DNA of 64,000 nucleotides from Rufibacter roseus. GTDB lineage: Bacteria > Bacteroidota > Bacteroidia > Cytophagales > Hymenobacteraceae. Of the stretch, positions 1 through 9,973 are shown piece by piece (within the stretch, counting starts at the first letter, position 1; each line of letters begins with the position of its first letter). The stretch covers positions 62,001-126,000 of the forward strand of contig NZ_LRML01000004.1 of assembly GCF_001647285.1 (NCBI RefSeq), read 5' to 3'. The notes beneath the pieces were generated by a model. That model was not told where the DNA came from and did no database searches. It saw only the letters and a program-made list of their open reading frames with translations. Made by a program: the position numbers and the translations under genes.

Positions 1-987
1 CTTTTCATAAATTTTCTCTAACCTCATGCTGTTGTACAGGCTAGCTTTTTTGGCTAAATCCTCCACCAAATTCACCATGGAATGCTTTAAAAATTTATGA
101 TACTCCGGCACCAGCAACCTTAGAGGCTTCAGATTTGCTCCCATCAAAGGCACTCCATCTTCCTGATACTCTGAATACCCTAGCAGAAGCTCTTTAAAGC
201 GGGCGTGCAGCAATTCATTTTTAGACACATAGAGCAGGTAATAATCTGTTGAGTCTTTTCCGGGTGCGTTGATTCTAAATTTAGTGGTAAAAAAGCCTCT
301 TTGGCCCAACGCCTGCACCAACCCAGCCATGATGGCCTCTTCTTTTTTTGACGCATGCCCTTCCTGCTGAAGGATACCTTTCAACTTCTGAAAATGCGCC
401 TCGAATAGACTGTTTATATCTTCAGCACTCTGGTTTTTGATAGCTTGTTTAAGTTTTTTAGGATCTAACAGCAAGAGACAATCTACATATTCAAGTTCAA
501 GCGAATGAAGCGATACTTCTTGAGAATATTTGTAGCTGAAAGGCTCAGCGCAGAGCAAAGAAGGTACTGTAGCTGACATGTGCTCCTTCAATTGCTGTCT
601 CTCCGCCTTCTGGCTGACGAATACCGGCTTATGCTGCAGTGCTTCGTACGCATTTAATTCTAATACCTGGCTCTCCAATGCTTGCAGCGCCCCTTTATTT
701 GCATCAGAAAAATAAGTAGAGAGTGATTTATGCAGGCCCATCCTAAAGCCAGCATCCACAAAAATACTTTTCAAGATTTTGAGGGAGGAAACTTCTTGTA
801 TCTCCTTTGTTTTAGCGGCTCCAGCATTCAAATCTATGAAGAGGCAAGACGGCTCTTCAGAAGTATCTTTCTGCGCCTGCATCACCACTTCTCCCCATAA
901 AGGCAAAAACTTGGGCAACAGCTCTCCTTTAATCTCAGACGAACTTCTCTTCTGCTTAAAAAAATGATTTGGCTCTGTACTGGTCAC
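1..987 (-). CDS. TcmP-like protein (three-Cys-motif partner family), partial at window edge
   Basis: An open frame of 329 codons runs from a GTG at 987 to the window edge, so the C-terminus lies outside. A TAA sits directly upstream in frame, and no in-frame ATG occurs before about residue 37, so GTG is the likely start. The N-terminus (NHFFKQKR, then SEIKGELLPKFLPLWGEV, then CLFIDLNAGAAKTKE) resembles TcmP proteins, which typically begin with FF..K..S..K.E.. and a YIDxFAGxG segment. TcmP genes are often found beside a radical-SAM/DUF5131 gene; any partner would be outside the window. The usual glycine-rich FAGxG motif is degenerate here (LNAGAA), so methyltransferase-like chemistry is doubtful. 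Function is unknown; the assignment rests on pattern memory only. Confidence 0.55.
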   Translation of the reverse strand, partial: MTSTEPNHFFKQKRSSSEIKGELLPKFLPLWGEVVMQAQKDTSEEPSCLFIDLNAGAAKTKEIQEVSSLKILKSIFVDAGFRMGLHKSLSTYFSDANKGALQALESQVLELNAYEALQHKPVFVSQKAERQQLKEHMSATVPSLLCAEPFSYKYSQEVSLHSLELEYVDCLLLLDPKKLKQAIKNQSAEDINSLFEAHFQKLKGILQQEGHASKKEEAIMAGLVQALGQRGFFTTKFRINAPGKDSTDYYLLYVSKNELLHARFKELLLGYSEYQEDGVPLMGANLKPLRLLVPEYHKFLKHSMVNLVEDLAKKASLYNSMRLEKIYEK

Positions 988-1087
988 TTATTCAATTGCC
1001 AACTAACACATTTTATATCAATGATAAGGGTAAACCATACCTAAACAGGCTTCAATTCTTATCATCTGAAATACTTACAAAGTTACT

Positions 1088-1126
1088 TCTGTTTTTGCTG
1101 TAATCTACATAAACAAGGCTAAAAAT
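1088..1126. repeat. Weak copy of the dispersed palindromic element
   Basis: The left part CTGTTTTTGCTGT and right part AACAAGGCTAAAAA resemble the half-sites of the family seen throughout the window, but the inner arms do not pair well. It lies in the 566-bp AT-rich gap between the TcmP-like gene and the kinase; nothing else recognisable is in that gap except a candidate promoter. Confidence 0.35.
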
Positions 1127-1440
1127 TTTAGCAAATATTATCTATACAGATGAGCAAAAAACGAAAATTCTGATTCTTTTCATCTTCAAACTTTAGAGCC
1201 CCTTCTTTTGAATAGAAGACTAGCAAGCGTCACTGACTTTGATTATATCAAATATTCCTAAAAATATCAGTATTTCCTTGCTATAACTTTTAAAGCTTTT
1301 AATTGCACAAATATAACACAACCTAAAGCCCTTTACTCGAACAAACTAATAATCAATACTTACCATTAGATATTATTGATACTAACAAACAACTTATTGG
1401 ATTATAGCTACAAACAGATAAAACAAAGACTAATATTATG

Positions 1441-1448
1441 TAGATTTG
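1441..1448 (+). promoter_or_regulatory. Candidate -7 element for the kinase operon
   Basis: TAGATTTG matches the Bacteroidota -7 consensus TAnnTTTG exactly. It lies about 105 bp upstream of the kinase start. No convincing -33 TTG was found at the expected distance, so it is only a candidate. Confidence 0.35.
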
Positions 1449-1553
1449 TTATTGAATTTTAATTAGCCTAACTGTGTTCAACTGGAGCAATTTTCAGCTT
1501 AAAGAAATTCCTACAGTACAACTCATTTTGTTAAATTAAAAAGGTAGCTCTGC

Positions 1554-4500
1554 ATGATAAACCTTTACACAGCTCTTGCTAGAGCCATTGAATTCAAGCG
1601 ACTGCTAATTGGAATGCTCTCAGGAGTGATTCTGCTAGCTATCTTACTATTTGGTATTTCTTATCATCTAAAGAAAGAAAATGAATTGTCGCAGTGGACC
1701 CTACACTCACAGGAAGAGATTTATTTGATTGAGAAAACCATTTCATTAGCTAAAGACTATGAAACTAGCGCACGTGGTTTTATCATTACTAACCAAGACA
1801 AATACAAGCAACCCCTCACTGAGGCTTCTAAACAACTAGAAAGTGTATTGCTGCAATTGGAGGGTCTCATGGCAGACGATGTCCAACAAAAGCAAAACCT
1901 TGACTCTCTTTCCTATTATCTTAGAAAAAAAGTTAGTTTCTCTAACCTGGCCATTCAAGTTCGCAGGGAACAGGGCTCTGAAGCAGCCATGGATCTGATT
2001 TATAATCAGAACAAGAACCTTGGCCTCGTGTACATGAATAAAGTGCGCACGATTGCTGATGCAATGCACACCCGTGAGGCACAGGTACTGGAGCACAGAA
2101 AAAGTGAAAGTGAAAAAATTAGCCAGCGAACAAACAAGATTCTGTCTTTTTTCACCGCCTTTTTTGTTTTGTTGCTACTCTATGTGCTCTGGAAAAGCTG
2201 GCAACAAGAAAAAGCAAGAAGAGTTGCTGTAGAAAAAATAAAGCAACAAGAAGAGCATTTCAGAGCCTTGATTGAGAATAACAGTGAGGCTATATTTTTA
2301 CGCGACAAGAATTTCAACTTTACATATTGCAGTCCGGCAGCTGAAAGAATTTTAGGTTTTTCCAGAGAGGAAATAACAACACCAGGCTTTAAACTCTCTC
2401 TACACCCCGGCGATGAGGAACAGATTCTTCAGCTGAAAAACGAAATACTGCACACCCCCAGCCACTCCATCAAAGGAAAAATAAGAGTAAAACACGAGGC
2501 AGGACATTACATCTGGCTGGAGGGAGAAACGAAAAATTTGCTACACCAAGAGAGTGTTCAAGCTATTGTATCAAATTTCACAGACGTAACAGATCGTGTG
2601 TTAACAGAGCTTGCAGCACAAGAAGCAAATGCTCTACAGGAAAAAACCGCCAACAACTTAAGCAGAATCATGGCATCTTCTCTGGATGTCATTTGCACGA
2701 TTGACGCCGAAGGCAGATTTGCGCAGGTAAGCGACGCTTCAATAAATGTTTGGGGCTATAAGCCAGAGGAAATGGCTGGCCAGCTTTTCATGGATTTTGT
2801 GGCGGAACAAGACAAAGAGTTAACGGCACAAGTGGCTGCCATTATTATGGCCGGCACACCCGTTACCACCTTTGAAAATAACTATGTACGCCCCGACGGT
2901 AGTCTTGCTCCTGTACTTTGGTCAGCTAGATGGAGTGAAGAAGACCAGGTTATGTACTGCATCGCCAAGGACGCCAGAGAAAAAAGGGAACTGGAAAAAG
3001 CGTACCTGGAGGCAGTAGATTTAGTCAAGGAAAGTGAAGCTGCTTTGGCGGAGGCACAGCGTATTGCAAAAACCGGATCATGGAGCCTTGACTTAGCGAC
3101 CCAAAAGCTTTTTTGTTCAGAAGAATTGTACAATGTCTTTGGCACTGATAAAGAGCATTTCACCGGCACCTTTGATTCTTTCTTAAGCTTTGTTGATGAA
3201 AGCGAACATACCCGCGCTCGTGAAACCACCGCAAAAGCCGCTACAGATGGTGAACCCTTTGATATAGAGTACCCCATTACTACCGGAAAAGGAGAAAGAC
3301 GCACTATACAAGTAAAAGGAAGCTGTCAGAGAAATGATGAGGGGCAGATCTTCAGGTTGTACGGCACAGCGCAGGACATTACTGAAATCAAAGAATCTAA
3401 AAATGCCATTCTGGCCTCAGAAGAGAAATACAAGCTCTTATTTTACCAAGCACCTCTGCCTAAATGGATCTATGATCTAGAAACGTTAGAAATAATTGAT
3501 GTAAACAATAGTGCCGTTGCGCATTACGGCTATAGTCGGGAAGAATTTCTGAGCATGACTCCTAAAGATCTGCGCCCCGCTGAAGACGCGCCAGCTGTAC
3601 AACGCACCACGCAAGGTCAAGACACCGGAAGAGGGACTTACCGACTTGGTTTATGGAAGCATGTTAAAAAAGATGGCACTATCATATTTGTGGAGGTTTC
3701 CGCCCACAGTTTAATGTATGACCAGCGCAACTGTCTTTTGGTGGAGGTAAATGACGTAACTCAGCAGGTAAAGGCAGAACAGGAACTAAAAAAGAGCAAC
3801 GAACGATGGGAAACGGTTTCTAAAGTAACTTTTGACGCCATTTGGGAGTGGGATCTGAAGACTAATGAACTGATATATGGAAAGAATTACCAGTTCCTCT
3901 TTGGCCACTGCTCCGAAAACAGTAAAGAAAATTTTCAGACCTGGCAGAATCACCTGCACCCAGAAGACATAGAGAGGGTTAAAAATAGTTTAGAGACCTT
4001 TGTTCAAAGTGGTGAAAGTACCTGGCAAGAAGAATATCGCAAATTGAACATACAGGGCACCTATGCCTACTGCCATGACAGGGGCATTTTGATTAGAGAT
4101 GCAAAAGGGGAGCCCGTGCGCATGATTGGTGCTTTACGCGATGTGACGGAAAGCAAGTTAGCAGCGGAAAACCTGTTAATGGAAAAGAACTTTTCAGAAG
4201 CGCTTCTAGAGGCTACCCCTGATGGCATTGTTGGCTTTAATGAGAAGGGTGAGATCATTATTTTCAATAAAAAAGCGGAAAGCCTCTTTGGCTATTCTCA
4301 GGATGAGATCACCGGAACCCCTCTTACGGCCCTGCTGCCTCAGAATACACACGCCGCTCACTATGACCGAAGAGATGACTTTTTCTCTAACCCTTCGGCC
4401 CAAAAACTAATCGTAAGCAGCCGTGAAATGATAGCCGTCCGGAAAGACAAAAGTGAGTTCCCGGTAGATGTGCGGCTTAACTTCCTGCATTCTTACAAGG

Positions 4501-6935
4501 GTAAAATTGTTATTAGCAGCGTTAGGGATATCACCCACAGAAAGCTGGCGGAGGAACAACTGAAGGAATCAGAGAAAAACCTGAAGGCAATTTTGAGCAG
4601 CTCCCAAGAGGGCATTTACTTGCTTGACTTAAACTATAAGTTAGTTTTACTTAATGAGCATGCGCACGAAATTATTCTTCGGGGGTATGGAGTAGACTGC
4701 AAATCTGGCGACCATTTCCCTTCATTGTTTGACTCTGATCTTAACGGTAAACTGAAAGAGATCTTTGAAAAAGTTATCACAGGCAAAAATTGGGAATCTG
4801 ACAGACCTATTCCGCTAGATGGAGAAATAGCGCACTATCATTCGCTATATTTTCCGGTGAGAGATCATGACGGCAATATTATTGGCATTTGTTGCTCTTC
4901 AAAAGATGTCACAGAGAAAAAGAAAACAGAGGAAGCCATTCTATTAGCTAACGCCGAGAAAGAAGAATACCAATACCGCTTTAAAGCTGTTTTAGACTAC
5001 TCTCCGCAGGCCATTCTCATTAAAGACCTGGAAGGAAACCAAATATTTGCTAACAAGGCCTTTAAAGCCATGTTTGGTCTGAACCAAGATCAGGATATAC
5101 ATTCAGAACTGCAGAAGGTTTTTGAAAATGAAATAGCAAAAGCTGAATTTCTTGCCGCAGAAAAGCCTGGTAAATCTGATACTCTGTTAGCGAAAGTGTG
5201 GGCGCAAAAAGTGACGCTTCCTGACGGGGAAACGCTGGACATGGAGATCATGAAGTTCCCTCTTTATGACCGTCAGGAACAGCTGTTTGGTATAGGCACC
5301 ATTTGCAAAGACATTTCTGAGCAGATCAGGCACCAGCAACAACTTATTGAGGCACGTGAAAATGCTGAAAATGCAGAGCGTCTGCAGGAACAGTTCCTGG
5401 CTAACATGAGTCATGAACTGCGTACCCCTATGAATGGTATTATTGGCATGGTGAACTTGTTACTCACCTCATCCTCTTTGCAGCCAGACCAAAAAGTGCG
5501 TCTGCAGGTGATCAGACGCTCATCAGACACCTTGTTAAGCCTCATTAATGACATTTTGGATCTTTCTAAAATCAAAGCAGGCATGCTTACCATTGAAAAG
5601 GTGAATTTTGATTTCAATGAGTCTATTACCGGCACTACTTTAATGTTCAAAGAGAGAGCCAGAGAAAAAGGAGTCAGATTAAATGTTTCTACTGATCCTT
5701 TTATTCCGAGAGTACTGTCTGGCGACCCGCACCGCCTGAACCAGATATTGAACAATCTTCTAAGCAATGCCATCAAGTTTACAGACAAGGGCACCATACG
5801 CTTAGAGGCATCATTAGTAGAGGAACATGAGGGGCAGGCCATTGTTGAATTTATTGTCAGTGACTCTGGTATTGGTATTGACAGCAACAGACTTCACCTC
5901 ATCTTTGACAATTTTGCACAAGCAACATCTGATATATCCAGTAAGTATGGTGGAACTGGTTTAGGGTTGGCCATCACCAAAAGGCTTATTGAGATGCAAG
6001 GCGGTGAAATTCATGTGGAAAGCACCATAGGCCAAGGCACTACCTTCACTTTCCAAATCCCTTACAAGATTAACACTGATGTTGATGCCGTTGTCACTCC
6101 CTATCATAAAAGCTTAAACACTCCTGTCAAAAAGTTCTACAACGGCAAAAGCGCTTTGATTGTGGAAGACAATGAGATAAACCAAGTGGTGTTGGCATCA
6201 AGTCTCAAGCAACACTACATGGATTTTGTCATTGCCAATAACGGCCAGGAAGCCATTGACATTTTGGAAACTGGAGAACGTTTTGACATCATCTTCATGG
6301 ACCTGCGCATGCCTATCATGGATGGTTTTCAGGCTACTGCTTACATACGGCAGAAGCTTTATCTGTCTACACCTATTGTGGTACTGACTGCTAGTGTCTT
6401 AAGAAATGAGCGGGAACGCTGCTTGGAGATTGGTGCATCAGACTATATGGCCAAGCCATTCGCCATGTCAGACCTGGCTCACGCTTTAGAAAAATTCATT
6501 TCGTTCGATGAGCAAACATCTAAAAGCATAGCAAAGACTCCGTCTTTTGTCACTAGCTATACAGGTACCTCAGATTCTCCGTTTGATATAAGCCAATTGA
6601 TGGAACTGGAAGACCCTGATTTTATCAGGCAAATTTTCAATCTCTTTCTTGAAAAGGTACCGCCTTACCTACAGGAACTCAAGCAGAGTTTTGGTGCCGG
6701 CAACTGCAAAGATTTTCTAGAAAAAGCCCATAAACTTAAAGGCAGCCTGTCATCAGTAAGAATAGACGGAATGTTCCAGTTACTGCTCTCTATGGAGGAA
6801 AAGGTAATGCAAGAAGACAGCTTAAAATCTGTGGAAGATTCGCTAAACAAATGTCTTTCTTTATATTACAGCCTCATACCTGAAATCACTTTAGAAGTTG
6901 ACAAGCAGTTGATTGCCCTAGAAGCCAAAATTTAA
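1554..6935 (+). CDS. Hybrid sensor histidine kinase with CHASE3-like sensor, eight PAS domains, receiver and Hpt
   Basis: A 1793-residue membrane phosphorelay kinase. TM segments lie near residues 16-36 and 196-214 and flank a CHASE3-like extracytoplasmic region containing SARGFIITNQDKY. Eight PAS-like units follow, beginning near residues 237, 369, 500, 622, 748, 883, 1006 and 1140. Next come a HisKA domain with SHELRTP (phospho-His about 1287), an HATPase domain (N box near 1394, DSGIGID near 1437, GGTGLGLA near 1465), a receiver with LIVEDNEIN and phospho-Asp about 1583 in MDLRMP, and a C-terminal Hpt with phospho-His about 1726 in KAHKLKG. It therefore carries a complete His-Asp-His relay that could pass phosphate to the receiver protein starting 6 bp downstream. 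It is probably the input of the polysaccharide locus that follows. The number of PAS units is high even for this family. Confidence 0.95.
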   Translation: MINLYTALARAIEFKRLLIGMLSGVILLAILLFGISYHLKKENELSQWTLHSQEEIYLIEKTISLAKDYETSARGFIITNQDKYKQPLTEASKQLESVLLQLEGLMADDVQQKQNLDSLSYYLRKKVSFSNLAIQVRREQGSEAAMDLIYNQNKNLGLVYMNKVRTIADAMHTREAQVLEHRKSESEKISQRTNKILSFFTAFFVLLLLYVLWKSWQQEKARRVAVEKIKQQEEHFRALIENNSEAIFLRDKNFNFTYCSPAAERILGFSREEITTPGFKLSLHPGDEEQILQLKNEILHTPSHSIKGKIRVKHEAGHYIWLEGETKNLLHQESVQAIVSNFTDVTDRVLTELAAQEANALQEKTANNLSRIMASSLDVICTIDAEGRFAQVSDASINVWGYKPEEMAGQLFMDFVAEQDKELTAQVAAIIMAGTPVTTFENNYVRPDGSLAPVLWSARWSEEDQVMYCIAKDAREKRELEKAYLEAVDLVKESEAALAEAQRIAKTGSWSLDLATQKLFCSEELYNVFGTDKEHFTGTFDSFLSFVDESEHTRARETTAKAATDGEPFDIEYPITTGKGERRTIQVKGSCQRNDEGQIFRLYGTAQDITEIKESKNAILASEEKYKLLFYQAPLPKWIYDLETLEIIDVNNSAVAHYGYSREEFLSMTPKDLRPAEDAPAVQRTTQGQDTGRGTYRLGLWKHVKKDGTIIFVEVSAHSLMYDQRNCLLVEVNDVTQQVKAEQELKKSNERWETVSKVTFDAIWEWDLKTNELIYGKNYQFLFGHCSENSKENFQTWQNHLHPEDIERVKNSLETFVQSGESTWQEEYRKLNIQGTYAYCHDRGILIRDAKGEPVRMIGALRDVTESKLAAENLLMEKNFSEALLEATPDGIVGFNEKGEIIIFNKKAESLFGYSQDEITGTPLTALLPQNTHAAHYDRRDDFFSNPSAQKLIVSSREMIAVRKDKSEFPVDVRLNFLHSYKGKIVISSVRDITHRKLAEEQLKESEKNLKAILSSSQEGIYLLDLNYKLVLLNEHAHEIILRGYGVDCKSGDHFPSLFDSDLNGKLKEIFEKVITGKNWESDRPIPLDGEIAHYHSLYFPVRDHDGNIIGICCSSKDVTEKKKTEEAILLANAEKEEYQYRFKAVLDYSPQAILIKDLEGNQIFANKAFKAMFGLNQDQDIHSELQKVFENEIAKAEFLAAEKPGKSDTLLAKVWAQKVTLPDGETLDMEIMKFPLYDRQEQLFGIGTICKDISEQIRHQQQLIEARENAENAERLQEQFLANMSHELRTPMNGIIGMVNLLLTSSSLQPDQKVRLQVIRRSSDTLLSLINDILDLSKIKAGMLTIEKVNFDFNESITGTTLMFKERAREKGVRLNVSTDPFIPRVLSGDPHRLNQILNNLLSNAIKFTDKGTIRLEASLVEEHEGQAIVEFIVSDSGIGIDSNRLHLIFDNFAQATSDISSKYGGTGLGLAITKRLIEMQGGEIHVESTIGQGTTFTFQIPYKINTDVDAVVTPYHKSLNTPVKKFYNGKSALIVEDNEINQVVLASSLKQHYMDFVIANNGQEAIDILETGERFDIIFMDLRMPIMDGFQATAYIRQKLYLSTPIVVLTASVLRNERERCLEIGASDYMAKPFAMSDLAHALEKFISFDEQTSKSIAKTPSFVTSYTGTSDSPFDISQLMELEDPDFIRQIFNLFLEKVPPYLQELKQSFGAGNCKDFLEKAHKLKGSLSSVRIDGMFQLLLSMEEKVMQEDSLKSVEDSLNKCLSLYYSLIPEITLEVDKQLIALEAKI

Positions 6936-6941
6936 ATTAAG

Positions 6942-7304
6942 ATGAAGATTTTAATTGCTGAAGACGAGCCTATTACCTTAGCTACCATGCAGTTCAGGCT
7001 TAAAAAAGATGGGCATGAAGTACTAACGGCCAATAATGGGCAAGAAGCCTTGGCGCTATTGGCTGAACATACGCCCCAATTGGTGATTACAGATATTATG
7101 ATGCCCTTCGCCTCTGGTTTAGAGGTACTTACTTATGTTAAAAAGTTACCAACTCCGGTGCCCGTAATTGTGCTGTCTGCCATGGGTCAGGAAAATGTGG
7201 TGGTTGAAGCTTTTAATCTGGGGGCAGATGATTATATTACCAAACCATTCAGCCCCAATGAATTAGCCCTAAGGGTAAGACGTTTTACTCTAAGAGCCTC
7301 TTAA
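6942..7304 (+). CDS. Stand-alone response regulator receiver protein
   Basis: A single CheY-like receiver of 120 residues with no output domain. Acidic pocket residues lie in AEDEP near the N-terminus, the phosphorylated Asp is D51 in TDIMMP, the conserved switch residue lies in LSAMG near 79-82, and the Lys is K101 in TKPF. It starts 6 bp after the hybrid kinase, so the two are almost certainly co-transcribed, and the kinase Hpt domain is the obvious phosphodonor. With no DNA-binding domain it must act by protein contact. The HEAT protein and glycosyltransferase downstream are the natural candidate targets, by inference from position only. Confidence 0.93.
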   Translation: MKILIAEDEPITLATMQFRLKKDGHEVLTANNGQEALALLAEHTPQLVITDIMMPFASGLEVLTYVKKLPTPVPVIVLSAMGQENVVVEAFNLGADDYITKPFSPNELALRVRRFTLRAS

Positions 7305-7379
7305 AGCGGCGCACGTGTTCTCAGCTAAATTATGACTAAGCTTTAGCGTCTATCAGGTACACTTTTAAAACCCAATGCT

Positions 7380-8396
7380 ATGGTTCTTCTACAGACAGAA
7401 ACATTAGTGAGCCCGCGCTTCTTCTATATAGCTATTGCGGTTACCTCTGCCATGATATTCATGCTCGTAGTAGCAATGTTGTTGCTCTTGCTTCTAAAAA
7501 ATGGAAGTACCAAAAGGCAAAAAAGATTACAGGCACAGTTTAAAGACTGGTTAGTTGGCATTGTGCTAGAGGAAACAGAAGAGCACCACCACAAATTTGA
7601 GGTCCCGCAAGAGATTAAGGATCTTTTGAAGAATAGCTTTGCCCGGCAGGTGTTGTTACAGGAGTTGAAAAATTTAAAACAAAGCCTGAGCGGTCAACCA
7701 GGTGAAAATCTGGAAAAACTGTACCGCCAATTGGGCTTTCGCACTATCTCATACAACAACCTGCACAGCAGCCATTGGCATTTGAAAGCCAGAGGCATAC
7801 AGGAACTTGCTGTAATGCACCAGACTGACCTTATCTATGAGATAATTCCCCTGACTAACCACAAGCACCCTGGCGTGCGCATGGAAGCCCAGATTGCCAT
7901 GGTGTTTCTAAAGCAATATGAAGGTCTTCAGTTCTTTGAGAACTTGCTCTACCCTCTTACAGAGTGGCATCAGGTAAAATTGCTGCAGTTGTTAGCCAGT
8001 TATCCAATACCTTCAGAAGAAACAATAGTTAAATGGTTGCATTCTTCTAACAACAGTGTAGTTCAATTTGCTCTAAAGTTAATTGGGGAACAACACGCTA
8101 GTTACTTCCAAGAAGAAGTGATTGCATGCCTGAGCCATAAAGATGAAGTGGTAAGACGCCAGGCCATTGCCTGCTTAGGCGAAATCCCTTCGGCACCTGC
8201 CGCTACTGCTTTAACAAAGTTGTTTAGTCATGAAACAAGCAAAGACCTACAGATGACAATTCTGGCAGAATTGTTAAAAACGGGTACTGCCGATGAAATT
8301 CCTTTCTTGCACGAATTAAAACAGACTGAGGATATTGACATAAAAATGGCGGCCGATAGAGCTATCCATTTTTTAAAAAACCAAATGGTAGCTTAA
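7380..8396 (+). CDS. HEAT-repeat protein with N-terminal membrane anchor
   Basis: A 338-residue protein. One strongly hydrophobic segment near residues 14-39 is followed by a basic stretch (KRQKRLQ), suggesting an inner-membrane anchor with the remainder in the cytoplasm. From about residue 130 the sequence is built of helical HEAT-like repeats, for example HPGVRMEAQIAM, HKDEVVRRQAIACLGEI and TADEIPFLHEL. HEAT arrays are protein-binding scaffolds with no enzymatic role. It sits between the receiver gene and the glycosyltransferase gene with short gaps (75 and 38 bp), so it likely links the signal to the synthase. I recall similar HEAT/GT2/YaiO gene sets in other Bacteroidota, but this could not be checked here. 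Confidence 0.8.
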   Translation: MVLLQTETLVSPRFFYIAIAVTSAMIFMLVVAMLLLLLLKNGSTKRQKRLQAQFKDWLVGIVLEETEEHHHKFEVPQEIKDLLKNSFARQVLLQELKNLKQSLSGQPGENLEKLYRQLGFRTISYNNLHSSHWHLKARGIQELAVMHQTDLIYEIIPLTNHKHPGVRMEAQIAMVFLKQYEGLQFFENLLYPLTEWHQVKLLQLLASYPIPSEETIVKWLHSSNNSVVQFALKLIGEQHASYFQEEVIACLSHKDEVVRRQAIACLGEIPSAPAATALTKLFSHETSKDLQMTILAELLKTGTADEIPFLHELKQTEDIDIKMAADRAIHFLKNQMVA

Positions 8397-8434
8397 CCAA
8401 GAGCTAGAAGATCAGACAAGACAGAGGCAGATAG

Positions 8435-9868
8435 ATGGAGCACTTGTACAACGTTTTTAATTACGGCTTGTTGGGCTATGCCGTGACGATGCTCAGTTGC
8501 TATTTATTTTTAGGCACATTGGCAATTGCTGAGGCCATTACCTACCTGCGCAAAAGCAAGCTCACCGATTATAACCTTTTGGCCTCTTCTCCTTATGCGC
8601 CTACCGTAAGTATTCTGGCCCCCGCTTATAATGAAGGTGCTAATATCATAGAAAACGTTCGGTCGCTCCTGAGCATTTATTACAACCACCTGGAGCTGAT
8701 TGTGATCAATGACGGTAGCAAAGATGACTCTATGGCCAAACTTATTGAGGCCTATCAACTGAAGCCTGTTCAGATCAACTACCACCAACGGCTAAAAACT
8801 AAAAAAGTAAAAGCAGTATACAAAAGCACCAATCCAGTTTATAACAAGCTGGTGGTGATTGACAAAGAAAACGGTGGAAAAGCTGACGCCCTAAATACTG
8901 GTATCAACCTGGCAAGCCACCAGTACCTGGTATGTATTGACGTAGATTGCATTCTTGAACAGGATGCGTTACTCAAGCTCCTGAAACCTTTCATGGATGA
9001 TTCTGACAAGAAAGTAATTGCTACCGGCGGGGTAGTGCGTATTGCCAATTCATGCTTGTTTGAGAACGGTAAACTGGTAGAAGTAAATTTACCTAAACAG
9101 TTTCTGCCCCGGGTACAAGCCCTAGAGTATATCAGAGCCTTTCTTTTAGGAAGAATGGCCTGGAGCCGCCTAAATGGATTGCTTCTTATCTCTGGTGCCT
9201 TTGGTGCCTTTGACCGTAAAATTGCCATTGAAGCCGGCGGCTATGACCACAGTACTGTTGGAGAAGACATGGAACTGGTAGTAAGGATGCGCAGGTACAT
9301 GGCTGAACGCAAGGTACCATACAGAGTAACCTTCATTCCTGACCCGCTTTGCTGGACCGAGGCTCCGGCTTCTTATAAAATACTGGGACGCCAACGAAAT
9401 CGTTGGATGCGTGGCACTATAGAAACCCTGAAAATGCACCGAGTTCTTTTCTTTAACCCACGGTATGGTATACTGGGCATGCTAAGCTACCCTTACTGGT
9501 TCTTTTTTGAATTTCTGGCTCCGGTGATTGAATTCTCTGGCCTAGTCATTTTTGTTGTTTTGGCGGTAGCCGGGCTTATTAACTGGCCTTTCTTTTTAGC
9601 CCTCACTGGCTTTATTATTCTTTTTGGCTGGCTATTCTCCATATTTGCTATTCTTATGGAGGTAGCTACTTTTAACCAATACAAGAAGAAAGGGGAGCTT
9701 GGTAGTCTTATTGTCACAGCCCTCTTAGAACCCATACTGTTTCACCCCTTTGTGGTGTGGTCTTCAATAAGAGGAATAGTGGATTTCCTGCGCAAGCGGA
9801 ATAGTTGGGGAGAAATGACCCGGCAAGGCTTTGGTGCCCCAGCAGCCAAGCCCCAAGTAAAAGCATAA
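8435..9868 (+). CDS. Membrane processive glycosyltransferase, family 2
   Basis: A 477-residue GT2 enzyme of the cellulose/hyaluronan/poly-N-acetylglucosamine synthase type. An N-terminal TM segment is followed by the GT-A domain with LAPAYNEG, the nucleotide-binding Asp at about 93 in NDGSKDDS, the metal-binding D169-V-D171, the catalytic GED (D278) and the processivity motif Q320-R-N-R323-W324. Three or four hydrophobic segments after residue 340 probably form the translocation channel. Such enzymes join UDP-sugars at the cytoplasmic face and move the chain across the inner membrane. The polymer cannot be named from sequence; poly-beta-1,6-GlcNAc-like products are plausible. It is the last gene of the kinase operon and converges on a YaiO-type outer-membrane protein gene. 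Confidence 0.9.
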   Translation: MEHLYNVFNYGLLGYAVTMLSCYLFLGTLAIAEAITYLRKSKLTDYNLLASSPYAPTVSILAPAYNEGANIIENVRSLLSIYYNHLELIVINDGSKDDSMAKLIEAYQLKPVQINYHQRLKTKKVKAVYKSTNPVYNKLVVIDKENGGKADALNTGINLASHQYLVCIDVDCILEQDALLKLLKPFMDDSDKKVIATGGVVRIANSCLFENGKLVEVNLPKQFLPRVQALEYIRAFLLGRMAWSRLNGLLLISGAFGAFDRKIAIEAGGYDHSTVGEDMELVVRMRRYMAERKVPYRVTFIPDPLCWTEAPASYKILGRQRNRWMRGTIETLKMHRVLFFNPRYGILGMLSYPYWFFFEFLAPVIEFSGLVIFVVLAVAGLINWPFFLALTGFIILFGWLFSIFAILMEVATFNQYKKKGELGSLIVTALLEPILFHPFVVWSSIRGIVDFLRKRNSWGEMTRQGFGAPAAKPQVKA

Positions 9869-9923
9869 GCAAAGCTGCTACTCCCACTATAGCTTATCTA
9901 CACAAACTCGTTTTGATTTTACT

Positions 9924-9964
9924 TTGTTTAGACCTGTTTTAAGTAAAACAGGTCTAAAACAGGC
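9924..9964. repeat. Dispersed palindromic element, strong copy between convergent genes
   Basis: A perfect 15-bp inverted repeat (arms TTTAGACCTGTTTTA at 9927-9941 and its complement at 9944-9958) with a 2-nt centre. It lies between the convergent GT2 and YaiO-like genes and ends 10 bp before the latter's stop codon. As RNA it would form a hairpin from either strand, so it may serve as a bidirectional terminator. It matches the element family described in the findings. Confidence 0.8.
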
Positions 9965-9973
9965 AAAGCTAAT

